A stretch of 64,000 nucleotides of DNA from Aminipila terrae. GTDB taxonomy: Bacteria > Bacillota > Clostridia > Peptostreptococcales > Anaerovoracaceae. Both the position numbers and the translations under genes were made by a program. Below are positions 1 through 8,293 of this stretch, in pieces. Position 1 is the first letter of the stretch, and every line of letters starts with the position of its first letter. The notes under the pieces were generated by a model. The model was not told where the DNA came from. It searched no databases and saw only the letters and a list, made by a program, of their open reading frames with translations. The stretch is taken from assembly GCF_010120715.1 (NCBI RefSeq), contig NZ_CP047591.1, positions 1,116,001-1,180,000 on the forward strand, written 5' to 3'.

Positions 1-333
1 TTTGCCATTTTGCAATGTAGCTGGAGCAGCCAAAGCTATTTTCTCACCGTTTTTATCTGCTGATTTTTCACCTAATTTAATTTTAATTATAGTGGTGTTC
101 TTGGTGATAGTAGCCACCTTAGTGGTATTATCCCACTGAACATCTGCACCCATACAGTCTGAAATTACACGTGCAGGAACAAGCAGTGCCCCATTTATGC
201 TAGTTGGAGATACGTCGCTGCTCACATTACTACCGTTGAACTGAATTTTTGGCTGTTCTGCTGCAAAAACAGGAAGTGCCATGCTTAAGACTATACTAAC
301 TATTAGTAAGGCTCTTAATGCGTTTCGTGTCAT
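1..333 (-). CDS. Secreted stalk-domain (copper amine oxidase N-terminal-like) protein, truncated at window edge
   Basis: The first 111 codons of a minus-strand gene are present; the rest lies beyond position 1. The start ATG at 333 follows the Shine-Dalgarno site AAAGAGGTG. Residues 1-25 form a signal peptide: a basic start (MTRNALR), a hydrophobic core and an Ala-x-Ala-type cleavage region near residue 25. The segment after it (PKIQFNG, then INGALLVPARVISDCMG and QWDNTTKVATITK) matches the 'stalk' or copper-amine-oxidase N-terminal fold, in which strand pairs follow a 'LVPAR' element. Such domains are common on exported Clostridia proteins, where they act as cell-surface modules rather than as oxidases. 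What the missing C-terminal part does cannot be told from here. Confidence 0.75.
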   Translation of the reverse strand, partial: MTRNALRALLIVSIVLSMALPVFAAEQPKIQFNGSNVSSDVSPTSINGALLVPARVISDCMGADVQWDNTTKVATITKNTTIIKIKLGEKSADKNGEKIALAAPATLQNGK

Positions 334-410
334 TATAAATCACCTCTTTAATATAATTTAAATACTTAAATATAATATCATAAAATTTTCCATAACCCCA
401 CTACCTTAAA

Positions 411-443
411 ATAAAAACCCTGCAAATTATTGCAAGGTTTTTC
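411..443 (-). terminator. Rho-independent terminator after tRNA-Gly
   Basis: On the minus strand, just past the tRNA 3' end, AACCTTGCAA and TTGCAGGGTT pair across a short TAA-type loop and are followed by a T-rich run (TTTTTATTTT). It lies within a few bases of the encoded CCA, so it probably ends a single-tRNA transcript. Confidence 0.7.
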
Positions 444-444
444 T

Positions 445-519
445 TGGAGCGGAAGACGAGATTCGAACTCGCGACCCTCGCCTTGGCAAGGCGATGCTCT
501 ACCCCTGAGCCACTTCCGC
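445..519 (-). tRNA. tRNA-Gly (anticodon GCC)
   Basis: The minus strand folds as a 75-nt tRNA. Acceptor arms GCGGAAG and CTTCCGC pair perfectly (7 bp). The D arm is in GGCTCAGGGGTAGAGC. The anticodon stem-loop holds CTTGCCAAG with anticodon GCC. The T arm carries GTTCGAATC. The 3' CCA is encoded. It decodes GGC and GGU glycine codons. A short open frame that crosses this site is an artefact of the tRNA sequence. Confidence 0.97.
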
Positions 520-603
520 ATATGGAATTGACATGTATCGTTTTTTATTTTACCAAAAGGATTGTTAAATTGCAAGCACAAAGTTCAACTTATATTCAGA
601 TTT

Positions 604-655
604 AATGTATTAGAATCCTCCAGGAACTAAACTCCCTGGAGGATTCTAATACATT
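604..655. terminator. Long perfect inverted repeat (21-bp arms) downstream of plsC
   Basis: Arms 604-624 and 635-655 are exact reverse complements around a 10-nt loop. The hairpin begins three bases past the plsC stop codon, so it most likely ends or protects the plsC transcript. Neither strand has a good run of T after the stem, so it is not a textbook intrinsic terminator. A 3'-end stabilising hairpin is the alternative. Confidence 0.6.
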
Positions 656-657
656 CT

Positions 658-1410
658 TTAATTGTTTACAGCCATTTTATTATTATTCTGCTTGTCATTC
701 TGTCCCTGGTTGCATTCCATTATCATATTCCGAACAGTAACGCCCAGATGCTTTGCTTCTTCCCTTGACATTGCAGCCGTCTCTATAGGCGGCAACACCG
801 TTATTTTCACCTCTGCCGGATGAATCCACATTCCATTAGCTTCCATTACTCTATGAGAGCCATTTATTGCCACAGGGACAATAGGTGCTCCAGTTTTGGT
901 GGCTATCTTAAAGGCGCCTTCCTTAAACTCTCCAGCTTCATCCTTTCTGCTTCTGGTGCCTTCTGGAAAAATTATTACAGACCGTCCTGCATTAATCAGC
1001 TTTTCAGCATCCCCAAAAACTCTTAAAGACTGTCTTGCATTTTCTCTGTCCAGAAAGAGGCAATCAAAAAGTTTCATCCAAGTGGATATAAAAGGAACAT
1101 TCTCCAGACTATTTTTCGCAACCAAAGGATTGGTTTTATCCAATTGAGTAAGCATCAAAGGAATATCAAAATTACCCTGATGATTACTAGTAAATAAAAC
1201 GGCTCTGTCCTTAGGTATGTTTTCCAATCCCTCTACCCTGCAGGTTACTCCTGCCATTTTAAGCAATCTGCCTGCCCAGTTTTGAACAACCAGATTAATT
1301 TCCTTAAGATCATCAAATCCTGCTGCTTTACGTTTTTTATAATAACGCTGCTTTGGATAAATTACCAGAAGGTATATCCAAAAATATATAAACCATATAA
1401 TTGTTCGCAT
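658..1410 (-). CDS. plsC: 1-acyl-sn-glycerol-3-phosphate acyltransferase
   Basis: This enzyme transfers an acyl chain to the sn-2 position of lysophosphatidic acid, giving phosphatidic acid for membrane lipid synthesis; it acts at the cytoplasmic membrane. The 250-residue product starts with a hydrophobic, membrane-associating stretch (residues 3-18). It carries the catalytic block I NHQGNFD, the family His-x4-Asp motif, near residue 76, and the substrate-binding block FPEGTRSR near residue 149, followed by VPVAING. The length fits the family. The gene begins 9 nt after the aminotransferase stop with a weak AGGGTG site, so the two are probably co-transcribed. The last residues (GQNDKQNNNK) are a polar tail outside the catalytic fold. 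Confidence 0.92.
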   Translation of the reverse strand: MRTIIWFIYFWIYLLVIYPKQRYYKKRKAAGFDDLKEINLVVQNWAGRLLKMAGVTCRVEGLENIPKDRAVLFTSNHQGNFDIPLMLTQLDKTNPLVAKNSLENVPFISTWMKLFDCLFLDRENARQSLRVFGDAEKLINAGRSVIIFPEGTRSRKDEAGEFKEGAFKIATKTGAPIVPVAINGSHRVMEANGMWIHPAEVKITVLPPIETAAMSREEAKHLGVTVRNMIMECNQGQNDKQNNNKMAVNN

Positions 1411-1419
1411 GTTAACACC

Positions 1420-2655
1420 CTATTTCATAGCTGCTAAAATTTTTGCAGGCAGCATTCTACATTCTTTTTCTGTTATGGAAGCTATCGATACTCTGAGCCC
1501 TTTTGCCAAAGGAACAAGAAATATTCCCTGTTGTTGAAGCTTTTTACTGATTTCATCCGGATTATCACATGGGATAGATGCGAAAAATCCCGCATCAAAA
1601 GGAACAATTTTCAAACCTGCTTTGGCAGCTTCTTCTTCAAATGCCTTACCCCTTTTTAAGAGTAAATCACAATAATAGCTTCTTTCTTTATCCACTCTTT
1701 CCAGAAGAGCCTTATCCTCATATATTTTAGACAGAACCACCATGGAAGCTCTTGGGCAGTTGGACCACGAAGCTCTGGATGAAAACTGACAGACACGTAC
1801 AAATTCCTGTGCCACTTCTTTAACTGGTGTCATACAAATCATGGCACCACATCTCATACCATAAAGGGTAAATGTTTTTGAAGCACTGTATGAGATAACC
1901 GGAAGTATATTAGCAGGCAAATTTTCCAGCTTTGGTAAAAATTCTCTATACTTATCTGGATCACCTGCGAAATCGATGTATGCCACATCTACTAACAAAG
2001 TAACTTTCTTATCTTCTCCCGCAATTTCTTTTACTGTTTTTAACAGCTTGTCCCAGTCTTCAAGTGTAAGGGAGTATCCTGTTGGATTATGAGCGGGTGT
2101 ATTTATAATGATAACTAAACTTTCCTGTTCTGAAAGCAGTTTCTCCACTTTCTCTTTAAATGCTGCAATATTAAAATTGCTCCCGTCGTCAAAAAGACTG
2201 TAAGTCGTTGCAGTCCTTCCCATTTCCTGCGCAATTGAACTGTAATTTGCCCAGTACCAGTCTGAAGTTAAAACCTGATCTCCTATTTTAGAATAATTGT
2301 CTATGGTATTTCTAATAGCTCCTGTGCCTCCAGGAGTGGCAACTGCCTCTGTAAAACATTTTGGCTGATACTTTCCAAAAGCAGCTTTTTTTATACACTG
2401 TTTAAATTCTGCTGTTCCTCCAATTGGTGCATATTCTGCATAATCTTCAGGAGCTAAATTCTTTAAAACTTCCACTACTGAAGAAAGTACTACTAATTTT
2501 CCTTCATCGTCAAGCAATGCTCCGATAGTAGCATTGGTTACTGCCTTTTCACCTTTTTCTGCAATCATTTCGTTAGCTAATCTACTAATGCCAAAAATTT
2601 TATCTTCTAATGGAATATTCCTTCCATTTTGTTGTGCCATTATAAATTCACTCAT
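1420..2655 (-). CDS. Pyridoxal-phosphate aminotransferase, class I/II fold
   Basis: The 411-residue protein has the features of fold-type I aminotransferases: a glycine-rich cofactor loop (TPGGTGAIRN), NTPAHNPTG, a cofactor-contacting Asp in LLVDVAYIDFAG, and the Schiff-base lysine in SYSASKTFTLYGMR with the downstream Arg. A C-terminal Arg in GLRVSIAS probably binds the substrate carboxylate. The pattern resembles aromatic or aspartate-type aminotransferases of Clostridia, but sequence alone does not fix the amino-acid substrate. The start is chosen at MSEF because AGGTGG lies 6 nt upstream; an internal Met at residue 6 is a less likely start. It leads a short operon with plsC and has its own promoter at 2688-2716. 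Confidence 0.85.
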   Translation of the reverse strand: MSEFIMAQQNGRNIPLEDKIFGISRLANEMIAEKGEKAVTNATIGALLDDEGKLVVLSSVVEVLKNLAPEDYAEYAPIGGTAEFKQCIKKAAFGKYQPKCFTEAVATPGGTGAIRNTIDNYSKIGDQVLTSDWYWANYSSIAQEMGRTATTYSLFDDGSNFNIAAFKEKVEKLLSEQESLVIIINTPAHNPTGYSLTLEDWDKLLKTVKEIAGEDKKVTLLVDVAYIDFAGDPDKYREFLPKLENLPANILPVISYSASKTFTLYGMRCGAMICMTPVKEVAQEFVRVCQFSSRASWSNCPRASMVVLSKIYEDKALLERVDKERSYYCDLLLKRGKAFEEEAAKAGLKIVPFDAGFFASIPCDNPDEISKKLQQQGIFLVPLAKGLRVSIASITEKECRMLPAKILAAMK

Positions 2656-2687
2656 ATATCCACCTCGCTTATATAAAATTACAAAAC

Positions 2688-2716
2688 ATTATACTACAAA
2701 GTATGAAAAACTGCAA
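2688..2716 (-). promoter_or_regulatory. Sigma-A promoter for the aminotransferase-plsC operon
   Basis: On the minus strand, TTGCAG (2711-2716) and TATAAT (2688-2693) are 17 bp apart. The -10 lies about 33 nt upstream of the aminotransferase start, leaving room for its Shine-Dalgarno site. The same 93-bp gap must also hold the plus-strand promoter of the M23 gene. Confidence 0.65.
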
Positions 2717-2748
2717 TAAGGCAATAATACAATAAGGAGGTGTAAATT

Positions 2749-3423
2749 ATGCGACATAATATAAAAGATAAAAAGCCAATGGATAAAGCAGCTATAGCTT
2801 TGATACTTTGTTTCAGCGTTGTTGCTCTTGCTTCAGTTTTTACTGTAAAGTCAAGTCTGGACAAAATTAACTTATCAGATAATACGGACATCACTGTTCC
2901 TCAGAAAAATGAAACGAAAGATAAAAGTGTAGCAAAACGGGTTCCTACTGTAGATAGCCAAGATAATCCTCAATCAAACATTCAAAATCAAAACAATGGT
3001 AATTCTTCCAGTCCTTCAACTTGGGTTGTACCTGTAGATGGTCTTATAACATTAGAGTATTCCACAGAATTGCCAATTTATTCGAAAACCTTAAATCAAT
3101 ATATGGTTCATAATGGCGTAGACATTGCTGCACCACTTGATTCAAGAGTCCAGGCAGCAGCAGCGGGAACAGTTGTGGAAACCTACAAAGATGATCGCCT
3201 GGGTTATACGGTTAAAATTAATCATGGAAACGGATTCATAACCACTTACTCAAATCTTTCAGATAAAATTCTGGTGGAATCTGGTGATGTTGTAAAGAAA
3301 GGTGATGTTATAGGCGGTATAGGAGATACCAGCTTATTTGAATCAGCAGATGATTCACACTTACACTTTCAAATGGAAAAAGACGGCAGTCTGGTGAATC
3401 CTTCAGATTACATTGATTTTTAG
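2749..3423 (+). CDS. Membrane-anchored M23 family metallopeptidase (SpoIIQ-like architecture)
   Basis: The 224-residue protein has a short basic cytoplasmic start, one membrane segment at about residues 15-36, a low-complexity Asn/Ser/Gln linker (about 45-90), and a C-terminal LytM/M23 domain. The zinc ligands are visible: His and Asp in HNGVDIAAP, and HLHFQ for the His-x-His element near the end, so the site looks intact. The domain would cut peptidoglycan cross-bridges outside the membrane. A single membrane anchor plus a C-terminal LytM domain is also the layout of SpoIIQ, which in clostridia keeps its zinc site, but no sporulation neighbour is present and other roles remain open. The start follows AAGGAGGTG. 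It is the only plus-strand gene in the first 26 kb. Confidence 0.82.
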   Translation: MRHNIKDKKPMDKAAIALILCFSVVALASVFTVKSSLDKINLSDNTDITVPQKNETKDKSVAKRVPTVDSQDNPQSNIQNQNNGNSSSPSTWVVPVDGLITLEYSTELPIYSKTLNQYMVHNGVDIAAPLDSRVQAAAAGTVVETYKDDRLGYTVKINHGNGFITTYSNLSDKILVESGDVVKKGDVIGGIGDTSLFESADDSHLHFQMEKDGSLVNPSDYIDF

Positions 3424-3460
3424 TCCTTCAAATTTTTATTTTAAAGTCTCCAAGAACACT

Positions 3461-3498
3461 AAAAAAGTGATAGACCAATTTGGTATTATCACTTTTTT
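3461..3498. terminator. Bidirectional terminator between M23 gene and trmB
   Basis: AAAAAAGTGATA (3461-3472) pairs with TATCACTTTTTT (3487-3498), and the inner ACCAA/TTGGT extends the stem. A- and T-runs on both sides let it work for the converging M23 and trmB transcripts. Confidence 0.85.
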
Positions 3499-3517
3499 AA
3501 TTTTTATTTTTATTTAT

Positions 3518-4156
3518 CTAAACCACAAATTTTACATAATTTATACATTTATTAAACCCAGTAAACTTATCTTCATATTCTGTTGTAACCTCTTTTGAGG
3601 GAAATGCGGAGTTGTGAAGATCCCTGCTATATTCTAAAATTTCAAAACCATTTGCCTTTATTTCTCCTATAGAAAATTCGAACAGCGCATCATTGTCTGT
3701 TTTAAACTCTACTATTCCGCTATTCCTAATAACCTTTTCATATTCTTTTAAGAATCTTGTATGGGTAAGCCTTCTTTTTGCATGTCGCTCTTTAGGCCAT
3801 GGATCACTAAAATTTAAATAAATCCCCGCTAATTCATCCTCGTCAAAATACTCTGTAACATCTCTTATAAATGCCTTTAAAAACTTTATATTAGGCAGCT
3901 GCACTGCTGCGGCCTTTTCTAAAGCCCTTAATATAACGGTATCCTGTCCTTCAACGGCGATGTAATTTCTGTCTGGATGGATTTCAGCCTGTTTTATTGA
4001 GAATTGCCCTTTGCCACATCCCAGTTCTACATAAATATCATTTTCATTATGGAAAAGGCCTTTCCATGACCCCTTCATTTTTTTCCCATCTGCCACAGAG
4101 TATTCTGCAAATGTAGCCAGTCGTTCTCCCACATTTTTTACTTTTCTTTGTCTCAT
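3518..4156 (-). CDS. trmB: tRNA (guanine-N7-)-methyltransferase
   Basis: TrmB uses S-adenosylmethionine to methylate N7 of G46 in the tRNA variable loop. The 212-residue product begins MRQRKV, as in the family. It has the SAM-binding glycine motif YVELGCGKGQFS near residue 43, an acidic ligand in YIAVEGQ, and the family signature LNFSDPWPKERHAKRRL near residue 117, which holds the catalytic Asp and substrate-binding basic residues. The C-terminal block TTEYEDKF is also typical. The gene stands alone between two terminators, pointing to its own transcript. Confidence 0.95.
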   Translation of the reverse strand: MRQRKVKNVGERLATFAEYSVADGKKMKGSWKGLFHNENDIYVELGCGKGQFSIKQAEIHPDRNYIAVEGQDTVILRALEKAAAVQLPNIKFLKAFIRDVTEYFDEDELAGIYLNFSDPWPKERHAKRRLTHTRFLKEYEKVIRNSGIVEFKTDNDALFEFSIGEIKANGFEILEYSRDLHNSAFPSKEVTTEYEDKFTGFNKCINYVKFVV

Positions 4157-4207
4157 AATTTTTTCCTATCTGGAATCCCGATTGATTCCATTTTTTGGAG
4201 TCCAAGT

Positions 4208-4237
4208 TTTCCTTTGTGTGCTTCTGACAAAAGGAAA
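4208..4237 (-). terminator. Hairpin downstream of the L,D-transpeptidase gene
   Basis: TTTCCTTT and AAAGGAAA form an 8-bp stem with a 14-nt loop just past the stop codon at 4251. The T-run after it on the minus strand is short, so termination may be partial. Confidence 0.5.
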
Positions 4238-4250
4238 CATTATTAACTCT

Positions 4251-5336
4251 CTACTCGATTACAATTACGATAGTTTTTCCATGCTCATACCAGTCATATA
4301 TAAATTTGGCATGAGAAGTATAATTTCTTACACATTTATGTGAAAGCGGCACTGTGCCTATACTATTTGAAAATTCGTTTATACCCGGATCGATTCTCGT
4401 TCCGTCTGCAGCATGTTTGTAAGTGGTGGATACACCGTGTATATATGCACCAGCATTGAAACGAACAGCATAAGGAGCATAACCTTGTATATCATTGGTT
4501 CCATCCTTTACATAAAAGAACTTTGGCTTTTTTTCTATGGCATAATAGTATCCAAGAGGTGTTGGCTGATGATATTTTCCTACTTTCCCCGTAGTTGCCA
4601 TACTATAGGATGTAATGTTCCAATTACCTTCTTTTTTTTCAAATGTAGCTATATTCTGGTTGGTTCTGTCTACCACGATAACTTTCTTCAGGCTCATTAA
4701 ACAATCATCCGAAGCCACATACTCCCGTGGGACAGAATACTCTAAATCTGTTCCTACAACTCCTATTAATGTATACTCTCCATCTTCTTCCAACACTTCT
4801 ACTAATGTTCCATCCGTCAGGTACACAAATTCATTCAGTTTGTTTATATTTGCATATGCGGGTGCAGCTGCACTTCTTTCATTACCTAGTGCATCTACTT
4901 CTCCGCCCTTATATTTTGGGGCTTTTCCATTCTGATTTTTGTAATTATCAATATATGTGAGTCTATATTTACCTATGGCCTTTTCCGCAACCCCGATTTT
5001 TTCCCGCATTACATTAAATTGAAAGCGTCGATTTTGCCCATTTACAACATAAGTATAGGGTGCCTGAATCAGATATTTGGTATATTTTAAGTCAAAACCA
5101 TATTGTAGTGGCTTCGTTTCTTCTTGTTTCTCTTCCAGGGCAGAACTCACCCTGGAATACTTTTCTGACTTATCACTTTTTTCATTTTTTTGTATCTCTG
5201 ACGACACATTTGCCTTAACTGCAGCCGCTTTGTCTTTATCCACAAGCGCTTCTTCCGTGTCAGGTCCCACTATGAGAATAAACACTAAAATAACCAGCAG
5301 AGACAAAGCTACCAGCAAAAGATTTAAATGCTTCAC
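4251..5336 (-). CDS. L,D-transpeptidase (YkuD family), exported
   Basis: L,D-transpeptidases cross-link peptidoglycan through meso-diaminopimelate at position 3, outside the membrane. The 361-residue protein has an N-terminal membrane or signal segment (residues 4-24), a charged linker to about residue 70, a middle domain of unknown type, and a C-terminal YkuD catalytic domain. The signature is visible as AYIHGVS, then SIGTVPLSHKCVRN. Cys in HKCVR is the predicted nucleophile; the usual S-H-G-C-V-R has Lys in place of Gly. A GTG start is used, with AAAGGG upstream. No downstream gene shares the transcript. The wall role is well supported; the anchoring substrate is not known. Confidence 0.85.
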   Translation of the reverse strand: MKHLNLLLVALSLLVILVFILIVGPDTEEALVDKDKAAAVKANVSSEIQKNEKSDKSEKYSRVSSALEEKQEETKPLQYGFDLKYTKYLIQAPYTYVVNGQNRRFQFNVMREKIGVAEKAIGKYRLTYIDNYKNQNGKAPKYKGGEVDALGNERSAAAPAYANINKLNEFVYLTDGTLVEVLEEDGEYTLIGVVGTDLEYSVPREYVASDDCLMSLKKVIVVDRTNQNIATFEKKEGNWNITSYSMATTGKVGKYHQPTPLGYYYAIEKKPKFFYVKDGTNDIQGYAPYAVRFNAGAYIHGVSTTYKHAADGTRIDPGINEFSNSIGTVPLSHKCVRNYTSHAKFIYDWYEHGKTIVIVIE

Positions 5337-5366
5337 TTAATCAACCCTTTGTATATATATTTTCTA

Positions 5367-5438
5367 TATCATACAAGCCTGTCATAGTATGATTTTATGT
5401 TGATTTATATCAGCACTGCTGGCTTAATTTAAATCAAC
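5367..5438 (-). terminator. Two hairpins after ecfT
   Basis: GTTGATTTA (5399-5407) pairs with TAAATCAAC (5430-5438), with CAGCA/TGCTG inside the loop. A second inverted repeat, ATCATAC/GTATGAT (5367-5392), follows on the minus strand. They fill the gap between ecfT and the L,D-transpeptidase and probably end the ECF transcript, though neither has a strong T-run. Confidence 0.5.
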
Positions 5439-5439
5439 A

Positions 5440-6240
5440 TTACATTATACGCGATTCAAAAATAATTAATGCCAAAAATAAAACAAGTATCACCGAAGTT
5501 CCATAGTCCCTGCCTGTCAGTTTCATTTCATGCAGCCTTGTTCTATGTTCTCCTCCTCTATAGCATCTGGCTTCCATAGCCATGGCAAGGTCTTGTGCTA
5601 TACGAAAAGCACTTATAAATAATGGCACTAACAATGGGATCAGACTCTTTGCTCTGTTAATCAGATTTCCACTTTCAAAGTCTGCTCCTCTGGCCATTTG
5701 TGCCTTCATAATTTTATCCGTTTCTTCAAGTAATGTGGGAATAAACCTAAGGGCAATAGTCATCATCATAGCCAGTTCATGTGCTGGTACACCTATTTTT
5801 TTCAGAGGATTTAATATATACTCAATTCCGTCTGTTAAGCTTATGGGCTTTGTGGTCAGGGTGAGTACTGATGATCCGAATATTAATAAAACCAGTCTGA
5901 TTCCCATAAAACAGGCGTTATAAAGGCCTTCCTCTGTTATGGTTAAGAATCCTATTTTAAACAAAGTGTGACCACCTGTCATAAACATATTGATAAAAAA
6001 TGTAAAAGTTATAATGAGAAAAACCGGTTTTAATCCCTTTGCAATAAAGCTAAAGGGAACCTTTGAAATACCTATTACCATAGCCAGCGCTAATGCAGAA
6101 ATGGCAAAACCAATAAAATCACTTACAACAAACAGCGCAACTATATATATAAACGTCCCAACAATTTTTACCCTGGGGTCCAACCTGTGAATAAGGGAGT
6201 GACCTGGATAATATTGTCCTAATGTAATGTCTCTAATCAT
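5440..6240 (-). CDS. ecfT: Energy-coupling factor transporter transmembrane subunit
   Basis: EcfT is the scaffold that joins the two ATPases to an exchangeable substrate-binding S subunit. The 266-residue protein is highly hydrophobic with several membrane segments. It carries the two Ala-Arg-Gly-type coupling signatures of the family: AQMARGADFE near residue 182 and MEARCYRGG near residue 222. These coupling helices contact the ATPase grooves. It overlaps the end of ecfA2 by 4 nt, which suggests translational coupling. No S component is encoded here, as expected for group II modules that serve several S subunits from other loci. Confidence 0.93.
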   Translation of the reverse strand: MIRDITLGQYYPGHSLIHRLDPRVKIVGTFIYIVALFVVSDFIGFAISALALAMVIGISKVPFSFIAKGLKPVFLIITFTFFINMFMTGGHTLFKIGFLTITEEGLYNACFMGIRLVLLIFGSSVLTLTTKPISLTDGIEYILNPLKKIGVPAHELAMMMTIALRFIPTLLEETDKIMKAQMARGADFESGNLINRAKSLIPLLVPLFISAFRIAQDLAMAMEARCYRGGEHRTRLHEMKLTGRDYGTSVILVLFLALIIFESRIM

Positions 6241-7081
6241 AATCTCTTCATTAATTCCTCCACAGCCTCATCCATATTTAAAACATCTGGCTTAATTTGA
6301 AACCCCTTATCTCTGAGCTGATAAAGAATCTCCGCAACCGGTGGTACACTAAGGCCTATGGTTGTTAACTCATCTCTTCTTGCAAATACCTGCCTTGGAG
6401 TTCCTGACATAGTCAGCTTTCCCTTATCCATGACCAGAACTTTATCCGCAAGGTTTGCAATATCCCGCATATTATGAGACACTAAAATCAAGATGTTACC
6501 TTGGTCCTTATGAATCATTTTAATCTCCTGGAGTAGTTCTTTATGAGCCTTAGGGTCCAGACCTGCAGTGGGTTCATCTAAAATAAGTACTTCCGGTTTC
6601 ATAGCAATAACACCTGCTATGGCAACCCTGCGTTTCTGCCCCCAGATAATTCAAAGGGCGACCTTTCAGCTATTTCTTCATAGTCAAGCCCTACGAGACT
6701 AATGGCCTCTCTTACCCGGTTCTGCACTTCCTCCTGACTAAGACCTAAATTTAAAGGCCCAAAAGCCACATCCTGCTTTACGGTTTCTTCAAACAACTGA
6801 TATTCAGGATATTGAAAAACTAAACCAATCTTTTTTCTAACATCTTTCATGGAAATACCCTGGCCGGTAATATTTATTCCGTTTACAATGATATCTCCAG
6901 ATTTGGGTTTTAATAACCCATTGAATTGCTGCAGTAAAGTAGATTTTCCTGAACCGGTGTGTCCAATTACTCCAACAAATTCTCCATCATTTATTTCAAA
7001 ACTCACGTCATCCAAAGCTATGGATTCAAATGGCATGCCTTCATTATATACATATCTTAGATTCTTTACTTGTATTGACAT
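6237..7081 (-). CDS. ecfA2: ECF transporter ATPase EcfA2, frame broken at 6639-6643
   Basis: EcfA2 is one of the two ATPases that power vitamin and metal uptake through EcfT. Codons up to the ABC signature (FELSGG) and codons from IAMKPEVLILDEP onward are in different frames. The switch falls on a C5 run on the plus strand (6639-6643). One extra G on the coding strand gives LSGGQKRRVAIAG, a normal signature helix, and a 281-residue protein of normal length. Visible motifs: Walker A GHTGSGKST, Q-loop VFQYPEYQLFE, Walker B LILDEPTAG and the H-loop His in ILVSHNM. As written, the gene gives a truncated protein lacking Walker B. A sequencing indel is more likely than a true pseudogene, since the nearby ecfA1 has the same defect. 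Confidence 0.9.
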
Positions 7082-7904
7082 AAATACTCTACCATTTCCT
7101 CTGTACGAATAATATCTTTAGGAATAGTTATTCCCTTTTTTCTTAATCGGTCTGCTAAATCAACAGCAACAGGGACATCTAATCCCAATTCCCTGATCTT
7201 TTCTACTTCAGAGAATATTTTTACGGGAGTCCCATCCAGAATCACTTCCCCCTTATCCATGATTATGACACGATTGGCATCTGCTGCTTCTTCCATAAAA
7301 TGCGTTATAAGAATAACCGTAATGCCATCCTCATGCAGTCTTCTTATAATTTCCATTACCTCGGATCTTCCCTGAGGGTCCAGCATAGCCGTAGGCTCAT
7401 CAAAAACAATACAATCAGGCATCATTGCTATGACCCCAGCAATTGCAATTCTTTGTTTCTGGCCTCCTGAGAGCAGATGAGGTGCTTTTTTTCTATGCTC
7501 ATACATATTAACCGCTCTAAGGGCTGAATCCACCCGTTCACGGATTATCTCCGGGGGAGCCCCAGGTTTTCTGGCCCAAAGGCTACATCATCTTCAACAA
7601 TGGAAGATACCAGCTGGTTATCAGGATTCTGAAAAACCATACCTGCAGCCTGTCTTATATCCCATATATGCTGGTCATCTTTTGTATCAAATCCCTTAAC
7701 ATATACGGCTCCACCTGTGGGCAGCAATAAGGCGTTAATATTTTTGGCTAAAGTTGATTTCCCAGAACCGTTTTTACCTATTATCGCAACAAAACTTCCT
7801 TTATCAACATCCAGACTAATATCTTTTACAGCCTCGACTAAAATCTGATCAACCTCTCTGGTATAACAAAATTTTAAATTTTCGATTTTTATGATTTGTT
7901 CCAT
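7066..7904 (-). CDS. ecfA1: ECF transporter ATPase EcfA1, frame broken at 7554-7558
   Basis: This is the first gene of the ECF module. The N-terminal half has Walker A (GKNGSGKSTLAKN) and the Q-loop (VFQNPDNQLVSS), then reads into a stop after GPENLGLP. The second half restarts in another frame with the signature LLSGGQKQRIAIAG, Walker B CIVFDEPTAMLDP and the H-loop LITHFM. The switch sits on a G5 run (7554-7558); one more base gives LGLPPEIIRERVDSAL, as family members read, and 279 residues. It overlaps ecfA2 by 16 nt. The Shine-Dalgarno site is weak (TTGGAA). The ABC signature and Walker motifs are otherwise intact. Confidence 0.9.
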
Positions 7905-8251
7905 TTATCTATTCCAATCAAGCTTTGCTTGTTATATTCAAAATCATTTTCTTTAAAATGAGATTATATACTGTTTATCGTTTATTACCATTATACAATA
8001 ATCATTTTCTATTTAAAAGTATCGATCTATATTATCTTTTAATTCTGCCTTCCGTGCTAAACACTAGATAGGCAGTAAAACTCTGCAAATCAGAGATTTG
8101 TGAGCTTCTTGCATGAGACCTACCTACCATTTGCTCTCGCAAATCGGGTTAGGGCTTCATGTTACACGATGAAAATCTACAATCAACTTCGTTTCTTGTG
8201 ATTTTCTAGCCTAAATTGCGCCATCAGTGCTAAAGCACTGGACACAATGTT
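7905..8251. other. Non-coding gap between ecfA1 and the ribosomal operon terminator
   Basis: About 350 nt with no supportable gene. It holds several small perfect hairpins, for example CAGTGC/GCACTG (8225-8240) and CAAATC/GATTTG (near 8085-8100), and a candidate minus-strand -10 box TATAAT at 7990-7995 for the ECF operon, with a poor -35. The middle part (about 8040-8240) is more GC-rich than its surroundings and looks structured, but I do not recognise an RNA family. Confidence 0.5.
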
Positions 8252-8282
8252 AAAAAAGGGTGCGCAAGTAACCTGCGCACCC
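8252..8282 (-). terminator. Terminator of the S10-spc-alpha operon
   Basis: GGGTGCGCA (8258-8266) and TGCGCACCC (8274-8282) form a 9-bp GC-rich stem with a 7-nt loop. On the minus strand six T residues follow directly. It begins 12 nt past the rplQ stop codon, the classic form of an intrinsic terminator. Confidence 0.93.
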
Positions 8283-8293
8283 TCAGTTCTTAA

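Noticed and set aside
378..581. Open reading frame of about 67 codons on the minus strand
   Set aside because: It runs straight through the tRNA-Gly gene and its terminator and has no ribosome site of its own.
6237..7904. ecfA1 and ecfA2 as true pseudogenes, or four separate half-ATPase genes
   Set aside because: One base at each homopolymer restores full, normal ATPases, and the same defect appears in essential rpsJ, so a sequence error is simpler.
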